From the NCBI GenBank assembly GCA_017311185.1, contig JAESUZ010002694.1:1674001-1738000 (forward strand): a stretch of 64,000 nucleotides of DNA, read 5' to 3'. The number at the start of each line of letters is the position of its first letter. Within the stretch, counting starts at the first letter, position 1. The position numbers and the translations under genes were made by a program. This stretch comes from Proteles cristata cristata. Its lineage: Eukaryota > Chordata > Mammalia > Carnivora > Hyaenidae. The notes beneath the pieces were generated by a model, which worked only from the letters and a program-made list of their open reading frames with translations, was not told the origin of the DNA and did not search any database. Shown in pieces: positions 34,501 through 45,054 of this stretch.

Positions 34501-36052
34501 AATTCACTATGGAAGAGTGAAAAAACTTACAAGTTAGGGTAATAATCTGAAGCCACTAAGGAAAGAGAACAAAAGAGGCAGATGGGTAGTGTGAGGAACA
34601 CATGAAAAATTCCTGCAAAGTGTGATATTAAGTATTTGGGAAAATAAAAGTGGATCGATTCCAATCTTCTGTTAAAATAATCCATCAAGACTAGGTCAGG
34701 TTTCTTTGGGGAATGGTCTAATATGCAAATTTGACTAGATCACTTCAAGTCAAACTCTCAGACACCATTTAATGACCTTAATATATGCTAAGTATTTGTA
34801 GATTTGATCTTAATATAGGCCAAAAAGGTATTTGTATATTCAAATTCTATATGGATCCCTATTTTTAAAAATTAAGTAAATTTTGGGAATAACATTACAA
34901 CCTACATTTCAGAACAACGAACAGCATTCTTAACGGGTAAAAAATTGAGAACAATTCCAAGCCAGAGTATCACTTTACTCTTATATACTGCTTTCTATCT
35001 AGAAAACCTGAATTGAGTAGCTTCTAGTAAATAAGGGAGTTCCAGTAAATTCCACAGATACAGGTCAATTTGTGAAAAAAAAATTTTTTTTCTATGAGTA
35101 GTAAAAGTGAATATAATAGAAAAACCTAGTGGCAAAAATCATCCCAAACTGAAATACAGGGAGAAGTATGGAAGATTCAGAGTCTGTACAAAAAAATACC
35201 TTTACTGAGGGATTTCAAGTAAGTAATTGGAGAAACCGGTTTCTGGATGGCAAGTTAGACATCAGTTCTTCACAAATCCACATGCTCAATTAATGCAAAT
35301 CCAGTAACTACAATACATTCTTTTACACCTAGATAAGATACTTAAACCGTAAAATGCTGCAAGAAAATGAAGGTGAAAAGGCTCTGGATATGAAAGGACT
35401 TTCCAGGCAAAGGAAATGACAAAGAATCCACAATATTAAAATCACAAAGCTTTTGGAAGTCACAGATCCCAAAGAAAACTAAAAAGCAACAAACTGGAAG
35501 AATATTCCCCCATATGAAATGGGCAAAAGTTTATTAGAATTAGATCTAAAGCAGAAGGGAGAAGACAGGAGTAATTCACAGAACTTCAATACTTTTAAAA
35601 TGTCCAATCGCTCTAGTAATGAAGAGAGCGCACAGAGTAAGATTTTGTTGATTAAAATGACTAATACCTTAAAGTTGTAATGCTCAGTGCTGGAAAGGAC
35701 ATGGTGATATGGGAAATTTTAAACCTGAATTATGCACAAAAATTGGCAGTTGGCATTTCTGAAATGCTAGTTGACCTAAGGCCTAAATATGGTTTGTTCT
35801 GCTTAAAGAAGCATCTCCTCTTATATAGTTAATCAATCCTAATAATCGACTCAAAAAAAATCAGTGTTCGTTTCCTGAGTGCTATTAATGATAGCACTAA
35901 ATTGTTGGTATTAAAAAAAAATTAATACTCTTCAAACTTTAATGCCGCCTACACTAATAGAGAAGATAAACAGCTTTACTACTGTGCATGAAACACCAAG
36001 AACGAAGAGGGTGCACCTTGGATACAAAAAGGAATAGAATCCAGCACAGAAA
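34501..36052. other. Unassigned AT-rich DNA
   Basis: No gene or repeat recognised. It contains two small neighbouring hairpins near 35878-35898 (agtgctat...atagcact) and about 35907-35928 (gtattaa...ttaatac). Confidence 0.45.
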
Positions 36053-36255
36053 GGGGTTCCTGGGTGGCTCAGTCAGTTAACGGTCTGACTTCTGCTCAGC
36101 TCACGATCTCACACTTTATGGGTTCCAGCCCCTCATCAGGCTCTGTGCTGGAAGCCCAGAGCCTGGATCCTGTCTCAGATTCTGTCCCCCTCTTTCCCTC
36201 CCCTGATGGCACTCTGTCTCTCTCAAAAATAACAAACATTTAAAAAGTTAAAAAG
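36053..36255 (+). mobile_element. Old SINEC copy, first of a tandem pair
   Basis: Head ggggttcctgggtggctca, decayed B box (tgggttccagcccctca), CT-rich part and tail aataacaaacatttaaaaag. The next SINE has inserted into its tail. Confidence 0.92.
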
Positions 36256-36256
36256 A

Positions 36257-36427
36257 GGGGCACCTGGGTGGCTCAGTGGGTTAGGCGGCCAACTTCAGCT
36301 CAGGTCATGATCTCACGGTTCATGGGTTCGAGCCCCGCGTCGGGCTCTGTGCTGACAGCTAGCTCAGAACCTGAAGCCTGCTTCAGATTCTGTGTCTCCC
36401 TCTCTCTCTGACCCTTCCCTGCTCGCG

Positions 36428-36482
<55 letters not shown>

Positions 36483-36510
36483 AAATGAAAAACGTTAAAA
36501 AGTTTTTTTT
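36257..36510 (+). mobile_element. SINEC copy with expanded CT tract
   Basis: Intact B box (ggttcgagccccgcg), 'ctgacagctagctcagaacc', then a CT run of about 52 bases (36430-36481) where most copies have 12-20. Target duplication aaaagttaaaaaga (36243-36256) and aaaagttaagaaga (36511-36524), one mismatch. Confidence 0.96.
36430..36481 (+). repeat. (CT)n microsatellite in a SINE
   Basis: Uninterrupted CT dinucleotides, grown from the SINE's own CT-rich part. It is the source of spurious Leu-Ser and Arg-Glu repeat frames on the two strands. Confidence 0.98.
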
Positions 36511-36524
36511 AAAAGTTAAGAAGA

Positions 36525-37399
36525 ACCCAACCCATGTCCAAAGACATGGAAAAGGCTTCACAAAAGAAACGTAGGATTCATACTGACTCTTTGTATGTTT
36601 ACACATCCTAAATGTTCTAAAATGAACAAGTATTTTTCTGGCACTGCTTTCATATCAGAAAAAGGCTGGCATACAAAATACTTTTTTTCATCTTTACTAC
36701 TGTAGCAAACTACTTTTGCGTGACAGCACTTCAAATTTTCAGTCCACTTCCCTTGTGAAGCTTAAATCACCTTTCACATTTTAAAGGAATAAAGACAGAT
36801 CTCCACAGTTTGGCTCTCTGATGTTTGGCATTCATATTTTCCTTTACCTTGTTTGTTCTGCATGCTGTACAGATTATAACCTTGTGCTTACTTCGTTCTG
36901 TCTTCTGCAAACTCTGCATATTATAGGTCAAATATTTTTTATTAACAGGCTGTTTAAAAAAAATCAAATATCCAGAAATAAATGTAGTTCAGATACTGAA
37001 TCAAAGTCTTGTAAGCATTTTAGCTTTTCTAAAAAAATAACTCTTCAATTTCATTTAAATTTCAAGCACTACATGTTGTCCTATGTATTCATCTCTAAAG
37101 GTAGATGTAAATTAGAAGTTGTTTTTGAATATAAAACACTGCTAAGATTTATTCAAGTTTTTCTATAAAAATAAAAATACACACTCTGGAAACATACTAA
37201 CTGACAAAAAAGCCTCCTCAAGCCAATTTCTTTCAAAGCTAAAAAGCTCTTTTCTTTTCTAAAAATGGAACAATGTGTTAGCACAAGCTTATATTTAGCA
37301 GTGAGAACCAGAACCATTTCCAAGGAAAAGTTAGTGAAGACTCCCTAGTTTCTAGGTCTGAATTTCTCATTTATTTTCATATCCTTTTGTTTAATCAAA
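36525..37399. other. Unassigned AT-rich DNA
   Basis: The plus-strand frame 36821-37168 (115 codons) is rich in Phe/Ile/Lys, as expected for AT-rich sequence. No motif or repeat recognised. Confidence 0.45.
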
Positions 37400-37800
37400 G
37401 CATAAGGTTATGAATTTTCTACGAGCTATGGTTTAATCACTCAATATAACCTTTGCTATAGAGAAGGGTCTTATTTCTTCAATGTAGTTTCATATTGATA
37501 TCCTCCTTGATCCTAAAATTATTTAGAAGAATGTTTCGTTTCTGTTTGTAACCAAAAATTCCAACCTAATTTCTAGTTTAAAGGAATTTAGGAAAGCAAA
37601 TTAAGATGGAGTTGTTTCTACTTTTTTATATGAACTTTCATTTGAAGCCTACACTCTGTTTAACGGTTTCATGGGCACTTGATTTATATTACTTTTTAAT
37701 ATGATATATGCGTATCCATAAATGTTTCATATACTCAAAACTTTTTGAGGGGGATAGTCAAACCTCTCCAGCTTTTTGTCTCTCAAGTTTTGAGAACACT
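37400..37800 (-). mobile_element. Antisense L1 ORF2 fragment
   Basis: 'cctaaaattatttagaagaa', then 'ggtttcatgggcacttgatt', corresponds to antisense L1 ORF2 (tatttagaagtgtgtt... and gttccatgtgcacttga...). Very diverged. Confidence 0.4.
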
Positions 37801-37835
37801 ATGTTAAAGCTTTTGAAATAAGGCTTTCAAAATGG

Positions 37836-38070
37836 AGGCGCCCGAGTGGCTCAGTTGGTTGAGCAACTGACTTCAGCTCAAGTCATGCTCTCACAGTTAG
37901 GGAGTTTGAGCCCCAAGTCGGGCTCTGTGCTGACAACTCAAAGCATGAAGCCTGTTTAGGATTCTGTGTCTCCCTCTTTCTGCTCCCTCTCCCGCTCACA
38001 CACGCACGTGTGCACGCTCTCTCCCCCTCTTCCCCCCTTAAAAATAAACACTAAAATTTAAAAAAAAATT
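37836..38070 (+). mobile_element. Old SINEC copy
   Basis: Head aggcgcccgagtggctcag, decayed B box (gggagtttgagcccc), then a CT-rich part interrupted by acacacgcacgtgtgcacg. No clean target duplication. Confidence 0.9.
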
Positions 38071-39053
38071 TCAAGATACAAAATGAACTTCCAGAAGTTT
38101 TATCATGTTCTTTGGCATTATAAAAGTTTAATGACAATTATCTTCATTCTCACTATGCTGTACCTTTTATCCAGGGGTCATATGAAAAGTATTTAACAGT
38201 ACAGCAGAACATCTGAAAAGTCAGAGATTTTACTCTTTGCAAGGTACTAAATTGGTCTGTCGTTTCATAGACCCTGGTGCTGGAGACAAAACTCTTGGAT
38301 CAAAGATTAAAGGGAGATTATTTTTCATAAGACACAAGAGAGCATTAGCTTCACGTTCCATGGATTTCTGCTTGCAAAGTCCCATAGAAGTGACACAAGG
38401 TGGCTCGATGGCTCGATGCTGCACACAGTGGGTTTGTGTCACAGCTACAAATCCAGTGTTTCAGGAAATGTCTTTTTTGTTTGTTTGTTTTTAAAGGAGC
38501 TACTAAACACATCTTTCCAAACTTTTCCCAGAGGGAGGAAAGGAAATATATTACCCTGGTTAGGAAACAAAGTCCCCCTCTGGCACCAAGGGCAGATTTT
38601 TTTTAAGTATTCCATTTCTTACCTTCAATTTAGCATATTTGCACCTATACTTGCTTACCCCCATTAACAATCAACCCTACATATGATCTTCCCCCTATTA
38701 AAACAGACCTAGGACTATAAACAAGCTTTTAATTTCCCTTCCCTGCCAGCCTCCTGAAATTTACAGAGCTTAGACTCCCGATACTTTTTTCAACAGAACA
38801 GACCTTGAATTTTGAAAATCCTTTCCTAACAACTGTATTAAGATTCATAGCCTTCCTACAAGCTGTTATTTAAACTTAATCATAAATTTTACTAATTTCA
38901 GTTTCCACTGCTGATTCCTCCATTCCACTTCCATGTTCCTTAAGATTCCTTCTCCATTCGGATAGAGTACTTTTTCTCAAGTTCAAAATAAAATTCCAAG
39001 TTAGAGGATCTTCTAGTTCTTTTACCTGTAAAACAATAGGTTTTTCTCCTCTA
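38071..39053. other. Unassigned DNA
   Basis: No gene or repeat recognised. The overlapping plus frames at 38237-38667 show no motif. Confidence 0.45.
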
Positions 39054-39320
39054 CAAGTTGTCTCGTTCAGCTATTGCTATGTGTAACAACCAACCACAGC
39101 AGGTCAGCCCAGGACCAGCAGCCTTTCCTCTCTCTCTGCTCTTCAGCTGGCGTAGCTCTGCTTCCGGCCACTGGTGGACAAGGTGGCTGTTGGACTGAGG
39201 CAGGCTCAGGAACAGAAGCTACGCCAAGACATGTCCTCTTAGGGTGGAAGTCAGTAGCTCTCAGGAGGCCAACCCCTAACAGGTGTAATATTTCAAACCT
39301 CTGTTCACGTAATGTCCACA
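39054..39320. mobile_element. Possible old dispersed repeat (family not assigned)
   Basis: 'cagctattgctatgtgtaac', 'caccaaccacagcaggtcag'-like order and later 'gaacagaagctacgccaaga' recall a common mammalian repeat (attgctgcataacaacc...). The match is partial and the region is GC-richer than its surroundings. Confidence 0.3.
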
Positions 39321-39529
39321 AAACATGGCTGAAATCAAAAAGCCAGTCTCAAAGTGAAGAGGGTAGAAAGTAAACTGCCCAGAGTAAGAAAAAAGAGCAA
39401 GCATTTGCTAGACAATCTAAGCCAGGACACTCATCCACAATACACAGCAGAGTGTAGACTCCTTAGTTCACAGCCCCCCCTCTCCACCAGCCAATAAATA
39501 AACCTTCGAGGTATTTAAGAACCTAGTGT

Positions 39530-39688
39530 TGGGAGCCTGGGTGGCTCAGTCGGTTAAGCATCTGACTTGGGCTCAGGTCATGATCTGATGGTCCAGAAGT
39601 TCAAGCCTCACATCGGGCTCTGTCCTCTCTCCCCGTCTCACTCTGCCCCTTGCCTGCTCACATTCCTCAGAAATAAACATTAAAAAAG
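39530..39688 (+). mobile_element. Shortened SINEC copy
   Basis: Head gggagcctgggtggctcag; about 40 bases are missing after 'catcgggctctgtc', so the cagctcagagcctgg block is gone. The tail is A-rich followed by eight G. Confidence 0.85.
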
Positions 39689-39706
39689 GGGGGGGAAAGG
39701 AGTGTT

Positions 39707-39893
39707 TGGGAGCCCTTGGGTAGCTCAGTCAGTGAAGGATATGGGCTCATTTGATTTTAGCTCAAGTCATGATCTCACAGATGGGGCAATCTTAGCCCCG
39801 ATGCAATGACAGCACAGAATCTGCTTGAAATTCCCTCTCTCTTTGCCCACCCCCTGCTCACTTGCTCTCACAATGAATAATTTTTTTTAAAAA
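39707..39893 (+). mobile_element. Old SINEC copy
   Basis: Decayed head gggagcccttgggtagctc, inserted bases in the A-box region and a broken B box (agatggggcaatcttagcc). Same orientation as the copy just upstream. Confidence 0.8.
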
Positions 39894-40606
39894 AGCAATA
39901 AAAGAATTGAGTGTCCCCTGCAAACAAAACCCACTGCAGCAGAGGTCCCATTCATTTTGGGAACAGACTTCAGTTACAAAGTCAGGAGTCACACAGAGAG
40001 AATTGATGCATGTTCAAAAGGGCCTCCATTTTGTCACCCTGTGTACCACTCCATCACCTTTCACTACCCTGCCCTCCTGAAACTACAGCCTTACTAAAGC
40101 CTTCTGAGTAAAACCACCTCTCCTGATGAGCCACTTCCCAGGCAGGTCCTCTATTCTACGGAGGGCCAGTCACCATTACTGGACTTTTCTCCTTCTATGA
40201 TGCTATCTGCTGCAGAGCTGCTGGAAATTCCTCAATGCTGCAGGTTACCCAGCGGCCATCCTTCCGTCTTCCAGCACTTTCACTCAAGCTTTAGTTTTGT
40301 TTGTTGGTCCTTCCCAGACTTTAAGAGAGCACCTACGTTGTTTCCCGTTTACATCACTGCAAACAATGCACCAATAACCATCTCTTCACACATATCCTTA
40401 CTTAAGGTGCCTTTATTCTACAGAGTAGTCCCACATGTGAAAATACTGAATTACACAATGTATTTACTTTCAGTAGATTGAGAGATCAGTTCCGTAAGCT
40501 ATAAGAATATCTTTCCTGTCATACCCATGATATAGTATCATTTTAAAATTATCAGTCTAATAAAAATCAGTCTAATAAAAATCAACATTTTAATTTGCAT
40601 CTTATA
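39894..40606. other. Unassigned DNA with a small tandem duplication
   Basis: No gene recognised; the 94-codon plus frame 40197-40481 lacks motifs. The 15-base unit atcagtctaataaaa is repeated twice in tandem at 40551-40580. Confidence 0.45.
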
Positions 40607-40812
40607 TTTTTTTTAATTTTTTAATATTTCTGAGAGAGAGAGGCAGCGTGAGCAGGGGAGGATCAGAGAGAGAGGGAGACACAGAATCTGAAACAGGCTC
40701 CAGGCTCTGAGCTGTCAGCACAGAGCTCGATGCGGGGCTCAAACCTACAACCATGAGATCATGACCTGAGCTGAAGTCGGACGCTCAACCGACTGAGCCA
40801 CCCAAGCGCCCC
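40607..40812 (-). mobile_element. SINEC copy (older type)
   Basis: Reverse copy ending in aagcgcccc. Target duplication tgcatcttata (40596-40606) and tgcgtcttata (40813-40823), one mismatch. Confidence 0.94.
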
Positions 40813-41469
40813 TGCGTCTTATAAATTTGCTAATCACTTTGATTTGCTCTATTCTGAATTATTTCCTTACACATTACCCTTTTGTCTTTTCCTGATCTAT
40901 TACCAGGTCTTTCCATATAGTAACTGCTATAAATACATCATTTGTATGATATTTGGGGGGGAGGGGACACACCTGACTCTTTATAGTCTCTTCTATTCAG
41001 AAGAGTTATTTTAAAAAATTTTTTAGTTTGCATTTCTAGTCTTTGTTATGTGTTACTCTCCTACCTCTAGACTTTTATATTTATCTCATCTGTTATTTTA
41101 TCTGAATATAAAAGAATTCACTTTTCCTTCAACAGTATCAGTACCACTCAGTAAACATCCTTTCCTAGCCTATCCTTTTAATAAATTATCGCTGTGTTAG
41201 ATTTTCTACAGAAATAGATTTTTAATCTATTTTTGTTCTACTCACCTATTTAACTGTCCTTAGCACAATACTATATTGATTATATTGAGTTTATAGTAAT
41301 TTAGAGAATACTCCAATTTGAGTAGTGAAAGCCCCCCTCAGTAGAATTTCTATCCGAGCACTTATTCTTCCCCATAGACTTCTTTAAATAACCATGTTGA
41401 TATCTGAAATGGAAAAATCTGTATATTGAATGACTTCATATTTACTACAATCTAATCTTCCAGTTGTTC

Positions 41470-41637
41470 TTTTTTTCTTTTGAGAGAGACAGGCAGAGAG
41501 GAATATACAGAACCCATAGCAGGTCCCAGGCTTCAAGCTGTCAGCACAGAGCCCAATGCAGGGCTCGAACTCATGAACCATGAGATCATGACCTGAGTCA
41601 AAAATGGTCACTAACCAACTAAGCTGCCCAGGTGTCT
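41470..41637 (-). mobile_element. Old SINEC copy
   Basis: Reverse copy with shortened CT part; gctcgaactcatgaacc is the reverse B box and ccaggtgtctc the decayed head. Approximate target repeat taatcttccag and gaatcttccat on either side. Confidence 0.88.
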
Positions 41638-41976
41638 CTTGAATCTTCCATCTTAAGTGAAGTTCATTTGTTTAGATTTCATTTTCTATCAGGAAAACTT
41701 TGGTTTATTCACATAGATCTTATGCTCCTTGAGTTTATCACTATATGGTTTTGTCTCTATTCTAAATTGTTTGCATTTTTATCTTAGGTGCTTAGCCTAC
41801 AGACTTGATTTTTATGTATCTTATATCTAGCAACATTTTTGAATTCTTTTACTAGACTAAGTTTTCTAGGCATAAAATTACATCTCTTGGTAACAGGGAC
41901 AATAATGTTTCAATGTCTTTGCTACTTTACTATTCCCTTTACTAAAAACTTCTAGTTGTTAAAAATAGCACAACTA

Positions 41977-42186
41977 GGGGCGCCTGGGTGGCTTAGTCGG
42001 TTAAGTGTCCGACTTTCGCTTGGGTCATGATCTCGCGGTTCGTGGGTTCGAGCCCCGCGTCGGGCTCTGTGCTGACTGCCAGCTCAGAGCCTGGAGCCTG
42101 CTTCAGTCTGTGACTCCCTCTCTCTCTGACTCTCCCCTGCTCACGCTGTCTCTCTCTCTCCTAGAAATAAATAAAGCACTAAAAAA
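41977..42186 (+). mobile_element. Young SINEC, intact Pol III boxes
   Basis: Near-consensus young copy ('gactttcgcttgggtcatg', cgcggttcgtgggttcgag). Target duplication aaaaatagcacaacta (41961-41976) and aaaaacagcacaacta (42187-42202), one mismatch. The longest plus-strand open frame of the window (42005-42481) is just this SINE read into antisense L1. Confidence 0.98.
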
Positions 42187-43854
42187 AAAAACAGCACAAC
42201 TAGATAACTTGGTTGTTACTGAATCTATTATACTAGTAACTATTTGTTCTAAAATTTTAAAGATTTTAAGTTTCTTCCTATTTATATTATCAATGGAAAA
42301 GACATCAGTACATGCTAAGTATCTGGTCATCTATACCAAATGTGATTACATAATGGATTATGTGTATGGATATTGTTTGATTCATATTTTGCTTTACAGT
42401 TTAACTGATGTTTGGCACTTTTCTGTTTTTAACCAGTCATTTCCTAGTATTTTAATGCATCTCTTTCAAATGTTCTCATAAACACTAACAAATGGCAATA
42501 AGCAATAAACAGAACTTGGTTTACTCAGTCTTGTATCTGGCTTTTAATTTTCTAATTACTCTGTTTATATTTAATTCAGTGACTAGTATTTTAGACTTGT
42601 CCTTTTGGTCATTTTATTTTGCAATTTTTATTTGAAAGACTAGTTTGTTATTTACTGCCCCCCTCATTAATTTGGAAGTTCTTTCATTAGTCACCTTCCT
42701 TCTCCGTTCTCACCAGATATGGCTCTATTCGTTGCAAAAAAGATTACAACTACTTCCATTAACTGAGTTTTCCCACCATGACCTTCTCTTTACTCTTTCA
42801 TACCACCCTAGTAAGCGGTTTAATTTCCCCTCCTTCAACCCTCTTTTGATCTTTTTAGAAAGGATCCACTTCTCTGCCTACCACTCTCTCAGGTTGTCTG
42901 AAACAGGAGAGTTTTAGGTTTTCTAGTAAGACTTAAGGGCTCCTTATTTTGTGTGTAAGGTACAAATCCCCAGGTTTAATTTCTAATTATCAATGCACGA
43001 ATGTGTTAAGGTTTATGATCAGTATTTACTCTATCTTTTCCGATCTTGAAGTCCTGTTCAGATTCATTTCCTATTTGGTTAGCACCTATTGTTACAACAG
43101 GTTATGTATTGCTGACTCTCTGAATTCGTGCATATCCTCAAACATCTTTCATGTAGGCAGGTAAGTTACATAAATTGGATACGGGATTCTTGGATTGTGG
43201 TCCACTTCTCTCAGTAACGTGTAGATATCCCCATCTCCTCTCTGACTTGCAGATGAGAAAGCCAATGCCAGGCTGGTTCCCACCTCCCACTGTTTTCTAA
43301 AGTTGGGTTTCTTCTTCTTCTCCCTGGAACCATCTTTAGCCTTACAGAACATAATGTTACCAGAATAGGTCTAGACCATAAGTCTTTCTCATCAGGTGAG
43401 CCTAGACCTTAGTGAGCTATTTCAACTTGCTGGCCTAGATCTTTCCTATGCTCAGCTCAGAGGGACTCTTTACTATTAGAAAATTCTTACCCCACCCAGT
43501 TTTTACATCACTATATTTGTTACTTTCATTCCAGACCTCTAGGGTCTACTCTCCCATTCTTCTATTTTCCCCTCAGGATTTTTATCTTATTTTTATAATT
43601 CTGTACTTTGAGACTTTGTACTTGATCTTCCAAGGACACCAACTCAGGTCTCAGCAGTGATCAACCTCCCTTTTACTCATGAACTGAGTTGTCCAATTGA
43701 TAATCATGTTTATGATTTTTAGGTGTTTTTCTATTTTTGAGTGTTTACTGTGTCCCATCCAAGAAATACTTCATGTCAAACTGGTTTTGATTTTCCTTTT
43801 TCTGACTGCAGGTTGTCTCGTGTAGATAGCTACCTTTGTTGGTTCCAGTCTGGT

Positions 43855-44005
43855 GGGTCTCTGATCTGGCTACACATTAGATTCAACTGGGTGATCAGGG
43901 AATTTACGATTTCTAAAACCTAAGGCTTATTAAAGAAGAATCCATGGAGTAGGTGACTCAGGCATTAGTACTTATGTAAATTCCCCAAGTTTGAGAACCT
44001 GAACT
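43855..44005 (+). mobile_element. hAT-Charlie-type non-autonomous relic
   Basis: 'ggctacacattagattcaac', tgggtgatcagggaattta and the end 'ccaagtttgagaacctga' match the MER3/MER5-group pattern. The start is unclear. Confidence 0.5.
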
Positions 44006-44779
44006 CTAACCTGATTTTAAACTGCACCCATGTGAGCTCTGAAGAGGCTATCACTCCCTGGCAAAAAACAGAGAGAAGCCTCTGCTCGCAGGTTCAAGAG
44101 CATGGATGACCCAGTCTAGCCAGTCAGCTTCCTCTTGGACTCTTATGGCATCAGACATCCAAGCACACTTCCACATGCCTACTCCCAGGCATCTGCAGAT
44201 CTCCAAACACCAGTCTTTTTCCAGGATCTCTATCTTGTGGTTCCACCACTGTTCTCCCAGCAAGGCTCAGACCATTCAGGGAAAGCCCCCACCCTTTAGT
44301 TTCCCTGAAGCCCGACCCCTTAAACCTGCTACCTGTGGGTCCCTGTGGCTTAGAAGAGCCAGGTAAGCAGGTCCTAAGAAATAAAACATACCCGCATCTT
44401 CAGCCTATCCCCTCCCTAGGTGGGAATCACATGGACTTTCATTTTTGACATTCCCCATGTTATAGTCAACATAGAAATACAGTTACTATTCATTTAAGTG
44501 GCAAATGAGCAACATGGCGCACGGGTGGGGGGGGGGGGTTGGAATGGGTGAGAGGCCAGAGAGAATAGTAGGTCAGCTAATAAGAAGCATTAAAATGCCA
44601 ACAGCAAATTTCGAAGGGGAAGGAGGAGAATTAAGCAGACAAACTGGGAGGAAAAGGACCAACCAGACAATGCCTGAAGCAAAGTCAAAGTGATTTACAA
44701 AATAGACAAGCTGCACATTTATAGATTAGACGTATACAAGGATGTTTAGCTGGAAGTCGGTGAATAGGGAGTGACATAC
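44006..44779. other. Unassigned DNA with a G run
   Basis: No repeat family recognised. A 12-base G run (44527-44538) with further G triplets nearby could form a quadruplex. Open frames on both strands at 44051-44366 overlap and have no motif. Confidence 0.45.
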
Positions 44780-45054
44780 TATCTCTTCTAATGCCTCTCA
44801 ACATTGTTAAAGTCTCACAAAATTTCCCAGTTTTGATGTATGGCCCAAGTTCTGTGAACAATTTTTCCTTCCAATCTTCAGTTGTAAATGCTTCTACTAA
44901 TGGTGGTTGTCCCAGGTTTAAGACAGGATTGCAACCAGTATTTTTAGAACTCTTTACATGAGAAGTAAAGGGCAATAAACCATCATCAGATGCGTCTTTC
45001 TTGTATAAAAGTGGTTTTCCAATTGATTTTGGCCACCCTTTATTCAAAAGAAAA
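44780..45054 (-). CDS. Candidate unrecognised coding exon (tentative)
   Basis: What is seen: on the minus strand a pyrimidine-rich tract at about 45100-45057 ends in ttcatttcag, a good splice acceptor. The exon would begin at 45054, stay open in one frame for 275 nt, and could end before gtatgt (44779-44774), a plausible donor, although the exon side reads gata rather than a strong aag. It would encode about 91 residues, mixed in composition, including GWPKSIGKPLLYKKD and WKEKLFTELGPYIKTGKF. The frame stays open to 44685 if not spliced. I do not recognise the protein. No repeat family overlaps it, and the flanks are repeat-poor. It could also be a chance open frame: a window this long is expected to hold several of this length. 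No matching second exon was found. Confidence 0.22.

Larger units (their letters stand above)
40816..43740 (-). mobile_element. Long antisense L1 remnant, interrupted by two SINEs
   Basis: At 41255-41335 'ttaactgtccttagcacaat', 'tatattgagtttatagtaat' and 'gagtagtgaaagccccc' match antisense L1 ORF2 (the 'actgtccctagcacca ... ggttactatagctttgtag' region). At 41800-41930 'gatttttatgtatcttatat' and 'agcaacatttttgaattctt' continue it. The part above about 42600 is weaker (cggattcttgg-like block at 43180). A mosaic with no intact frame. Confidence 0.5.

Noticed and set aside
35878..35928. Two small neighbouring hairpins (8 and 7 bp arms)
   Set aside because: Arms this short in AT-rich DNA are expected by chance many times in 64 kb.
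36364..36606. Minus-strand frame with an Arg-Glu repeat tract
   Set aside because: The repeat is translation of the GA/CT microsatellite inside a SINE.
40551..40580. Perfect 15-bp tandem duplication
   Set aside because: A simple replication slippage product. Real, but not evidence of function.
42005..42481. 158-codon plus-strand open frame, longest in the window
   Set aside because: It is a young SINE read through into antisense L1 sequence. No protein family is involved.
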